Source of the DNA: Actinomycetes bacterium
GTDB taxonomy: Bacteria > Actinomycetota > Aquicultoria > UBA3085 > Oleimmundimicrobiaceae
Assembly (NCBI GenBank): GCA_030614255.1
Contig: JAUWKI010000011.1
Location: forward strand, 1-39,482
Direction: 5' to 3'
Length of the DNA: 39,482 bases
Each line of letters starts with the position of its first letter. Positions within the stretch are counted from its first letter, which is position 1. A model generated the notes under the pieces. It did no database searches and was not told the origin of the DNA. It saw only the letters and a program-made list of their open reading frames with translations. Of this stretch, positions 36,577 to 39,482 are shown one piece after another. The position numbers and the translations under genes are program-made.

Positions 36577-38739
36577 ATGAAAAAGAGGGGAGGAATTACT
36601 AGAGCGCAATTTTTAACTCTTATGGAGTGGACTGCGCTGGGCATCGGTTGTGGTGGACTCGGGTTCATAACTGGCTGTGGGACGAAAAGCGGAGTCGAAG
36701 GTGTGGGAGAAAATGCCACCACGGAGCTAATCAACACGGTGTGTAGAATCTGTGGTCCTCGCTGCGGCATGACGGCCACTGTTAAAGGTGACAAAATTGA
36801 GAAACTTGAAGGTTGGAAGGAGTTTAAAAGCAAAGGGTATCTATGTCCCATGGGCCTCTCCCTAAAAGAGTTTGTCTATGCGCCCGACCGTCTCAAGTAT
36901 CCTATGAAAAAAGAGGGCGGGAGTTGGAAGAGGATTTCCTGGGAAGAAGCTCTGGATACAATCGCCGAAAAGTTAAATGGAATTAAAAAGGAGTACGGCG
37001 CCGAAGCTGTGGATTTTCACTTTGGGAAGGCGTTGGTGGCGCAGGAGAGTAGGTATTACATGGAGAGACTTTGCAATGCTTTTGGCACTCCTACATATTC
37101 GTCGGTAGGGAGTCAATGTCATGGTGCCAAATTGATAGGCCATAAACTGACTTATGGCGGTATCCCTAGTCCTGATTATAAAAATACTCAGTGCGTTATA
37201 GTTTGGGGTTGTAATCCCGAGGCCTCAAATCCTTTGGCAGCGGAAAGTATTCTAAAAGCCAAAGAAGGGGGAGCCAAGCTAATTGTTATTGATCCCGTAA
37301 AAATTCCACTTACAAAAGAGGCCGACGTGCATTTACAGGTTAGGCCGGGTACCGACGGAGCCCTAGCGCTTGGCATGCTAAATATAATTATATCGGAGGA
37401 CCTCTACGACAAAGAATTTGTGGAAAATTGGACCGTAGGTTTCGATAAACTTGTTGATTTGGTCAAGGGATATTCTCCAGAGAAGGTTTCCGAGATAACT
37501 TGGGTTCCGGCCGATATGATTAGAGAAGCTGCTCGGATATATGCGAGCAACAATCCTGCTTGCATTTGCCAAGGGAACGCACTCGATCTTCACACAAATA
37601 CCATTCAGATGATTCGCTCCATCGCCATACTCCAAGCAATTTGTGGCAATTTGGATGTGGCAGGAGGGGGTCTAGTGGGAGGCGGGGCCAAGCTTGCTGA
37701 TATCTCACTTGAGAAAAAACGTCCGGAGATAAAGCCGGTGGGTTCAACCGAGCACCCCTTATTTTATGAATTTAGACATCAAGCTCAAGCCAACTACTTG
37801 CCGGAGGCGATACTTTCGGAGAAGCCCTATCTAATTAAGGCGATGGTTGTTGTAGGTGGCAATCCACTTTTAACTGGTCCGAATGCCAACAAAATGGAAA
37901 AGGCGCTTAAAAAGCTTGACTTTGTCGTGGTCATGGACTTTTTTATGACTCCGACGGCTGAGTTGGCTGACATTGTTCTACCCGCTGCCACCTTCTTTGA
38001 ACGAGCTGACCTTGTTACAAGAGGTAAAATAATGTTTTTGGATAGGGTAATACCGGAATACGAGGAAAGTTGGCCCGATTGGAAGTTCATTTTTAAATTG
38101 GGTAAGAAGTTGGGGTATGAGGAATATTTCCCCTGGGAAAATGTAGAAGAAGCTTTCGATCACAGATTAAAACCACTGGACATCACGGTCGAGAAACTGA
38201 AGAAAGAGCCATTAGGTATTGCTTTGAGCGAGAAAAGTTATAAGAAATATGAGAAGGGTGGATTCAAGACACCCTCGAAAAAAGTTGAGATTTACTCAGA
38301 GAAGTTGGAGAAATTTGGATATGATCCTCTCCCAACTTTTGTAGAGCCCAACGAGAGCCCCATAAGCAAGCCCGATTTGGCTGAGGAATACCCCTTGGTT
38401 CTAACCTCAGGAGCGAGGATACCCGTATATATGCATACGATGATGCGGAATATTGAATCTTTGCGGAAGATGGTTCCGGACCCTGTTATAAACATTAATC
38501 CTGTGAAAGCGAAGGAGTTAAACATCGAAGATGGTAACAAGGTGATTGTTGAAACGCCTCGGGGTAGCATTGAAGTAAAAGCCAAATTTACCAAGGAAAT
38601 TGATTCCCGAGTAGTTCACGTCCCGCATGGGTGGAGCGATCCGGCCAACGTGAATGTCTTAACTGACGATGAGGTTTTGGATCCTATCTCAGGTTTTCCT
38701 GCTTACAAATCGTTATTGTGTAAGGTTGAGAAAGCTTGA
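36577..38739 (+). CDS. Molybdopterin (bis-MGD) oxidoreductase catalytic subunit, Cys-type
   Basis: CRICGPRCGMTATVKGDKI...GYLCPMG Fe-S motif, SSVGSQCHGAKL active-site Cys, VVGGNPLLTGPN, C-terminal molydop-binding domain. ATG 36577 chosen. Confidence 0.9.
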   Translation: MKKRGGITRAQFLTLMEWTALGIGCGGLGFITGCGTKSGVEGVGENATTELINTVCRICGPRCGMTATVKGDKIEKLEGWKEFKSKGYLCPMGLSLKEFVYAPDRLKYPMKKEGGSWKRISWEEALDTIAEKLNGIKKEYGAEAVDFHFGKALVAQESRYYMERLCNAFGTPTYSSVGSQCHGAKLIGHKLTYGGIPSPDYKNTQCVIVWGCNPEASNPLAAESILKAKEGGAKLIVIDPVKIPLTKEADVHLQVRPGTDGALALGMLNIIISEDLYDKEFVENWTVGFDKLVDLVKGYSPEKVSEITWVPADMIREAARIYASNNPACICQGNALDLHTNTIQMIRSIAILQAICGNLDVAGGGLVGGGAKLADISLEKKRPEIKPVGSTEHPLFYEFRHQAQANYLPEAILSEKPYLIKAMVVVGGNPLLTGPNANKMEKALKKLDFVVVMDFFMTPTAELADIVLPAATFFERADLVTRGKIMFLDRVIPEYEESWPDWKFIFKLGKKLGYEEYFPWENVEEAFDHRLKPLDITVEKLKKEPLGIALSEKSYKKYEKGGFKTPSKKVEIYSEKLEKFGYDPLPTFVEPNESPISKPDLAEEYPLVLTSGARIPVYMHTMMRNIESLRKMVPDPVININPVKAKELNIEDGNKVIVETPRGSIEVKAKFTKEIDSRVVHVPHGWSDPANVNVLTDDEVLDPISGFPAYKSLLCKVEKA

Positions 38740-38765
38740 TTTTAGCAATGAATGGGAACGAGCTT

Positions 38766-38796
38766 AAAAAGGCGCGGATTAAATCCGCGCCTTTTT
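38766..38796 (+). terminator. Rho-independent terminator of the molybdoenzyme operon
   Basis: AAAAAGGCGCGGATT-A-AATCCGCGCCTTTTT. Confidence 0.93.
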
Positions 38797-38870
38797 AATT
38801 TGTTTAAGTGCGATATAATTTAATTTGATGAAAAAAGACTTAGTTAAAAGTATTTCAAGAGGATGGATAT

Positions 38871-39074
38871 ATGGTTGAAATCATATCCATAAAAATCGGA
38901 GATGTAGTAAAACTTAAAAAACCCCATCCTTGCGGCGCGAATGAATGGGAAGTGACAAAGCTCGGAATGGATATTGGGCTCAAATGTGTAAACTGTGGCC
39001 GAAAAGTCCGGCTTTTGAGATACGATTTTGATAGGAGATTTAGGGGATATATAAAGATAGCTGATGGCAGATAG
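38871..39074 (+). CDS. DUF951 family protein
   Basis: IGDVVKLKKPHPCGANEWEVTKLGMDIGLKCVNCGRKVRLLRYDFDRRFRGYI. Confidence 0.92.
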   Translation: MVEIISIKIGDVVKLKKPHPCGANEWEVTKLGMDIGLKCVNCGRKVRLLRYDFDRRFRGYIKIADGR

Positions 39075-39345
39075 CTTATAGCAAATAGCATATGGCAGGT
39101 GGCTGATGGCAGGTAGCAGATGGCTGATGGCTGATGGCAAATGGCAGATTGTTAAAAGCGGAGAGCGCGGAGCATAGAGCAGAGAGAGTATAGAGTATGG
39201 AGTATAGTAAAACCAGCAATCTGGCTAAAGCACAGCTCCTGTATCAGGCAAACTGCCGACTCCCGACTAAGAAACTATTTGGCAGATGGCAGATGGCAGG
39301 TAGCTGATAGAGTATAGAATATAGAGTATGGAGTATGGAAGAAAT
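39061..39345. repeat. Heptad array (13 CWGATGG-like units, then 7 units, then mixed units)
   Basis: 39061-39151 reads CTGATGG CAGATAG CTTATAG CAAATAG CATATGG CAGGTGG CTGATGG CAGGTAG CAGATGG CTGATGG CTGATGG CAAATGG CAGATTG; 39158-39206 GCGGAGA GCGCGGA GCATAGA GCAGAGA GAGTATA GAGTATG GAGTATA. Confidence 0.88.
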
Positions 39346-39482
39346 GAAAAATGGAGAATGTAGAAATAAAAACGATAATTAAAAATTAAGAAAGTTTTTG
39401 AAAGCGTTTTAGAATTTTATTTTTTAGGGCTTGGTTTTCAATTTTAAATTTTTCTATACCGTGCCTACCGCCGTGCCTACCG

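Noticed and set aside
36577-38739. Selenocysteine-containing formate dehydrogenase
   Set aside because: The active-site position is Cys (SVGSQCHGAK) and there is no in-frame TGA; flanking genes do not indicate Fdh specifically.
39061-39345. CRISPR array
   Set aside because: Units are 7 nt and contiguous with no spacers of uniform length; no cas genes in the window.
1-39482. tRNA/selC or rRNA genes
   Set aside because: No cloverleaf-type GTTCGAATC/CCA signatures or rRNA segments recognised on either strand by eye; a tRNAscan-SE/Aragorn run would be decisive.

Overview
The window is 39.5 kb of AT-leaning, gene-dense bacterial chromosome; the hspR-linked dnaK operon gives it an Actinobacteria-like flavour, but taxonomy is not assigned. 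Mostly housekeeping and redox genes: stand-alone LigD-type phosphoesterase, cutA, sppA, Fe-S protein, nitroreductase, mutM, an HD-GYP protein, pdxS-pdxT, a ferredoxin, dnaK-grpE-dnaJ-hspR-clpC, DUF4870, apbE, two DUF2229/HgdB-like proteins plus a BadF/HgdC-type activase, a cluster of small lipoproteins with decayed paralogs, nfnAB, a selenium cluster (TusA-like, YedE-like, YedF, class V aminotransferase, DUF3343, divergent LysR, selD), a TIM-barrel isomerase-like gene, an atypical PP-loop protein, an archaeal-type phosphoglycerate mutase, and a NapH/NapG-like plus molybdopterin oxidoreductase operon, then DUF951. Main discoveries: (1) selD is itself a selenoprotein gene. The ORF track truncates it at an in-frame TGA (30147-30149) in the catalytic motif KSG-U-AAKLSP, with a SECIS-like hairpin just downstream. 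(2) Several intergenic regions are long mosaics of degenerate 7-nt units kept in strict register (12, 13 and 15 consecutive heptads). Two of these arrays begin in or at the stop codon of the upstream gene. (3) A 51-bp inverted repeat (49/51 identical) flanks the DUF4870 gene, and a shortened third copy sits about 23 kb away inside a heptad array. (4) Two genes carry apparent homopolymer frameshifts. (5) Structured, unassigned leader RNAs precede a small ORF and the molybdoenzyme operon.
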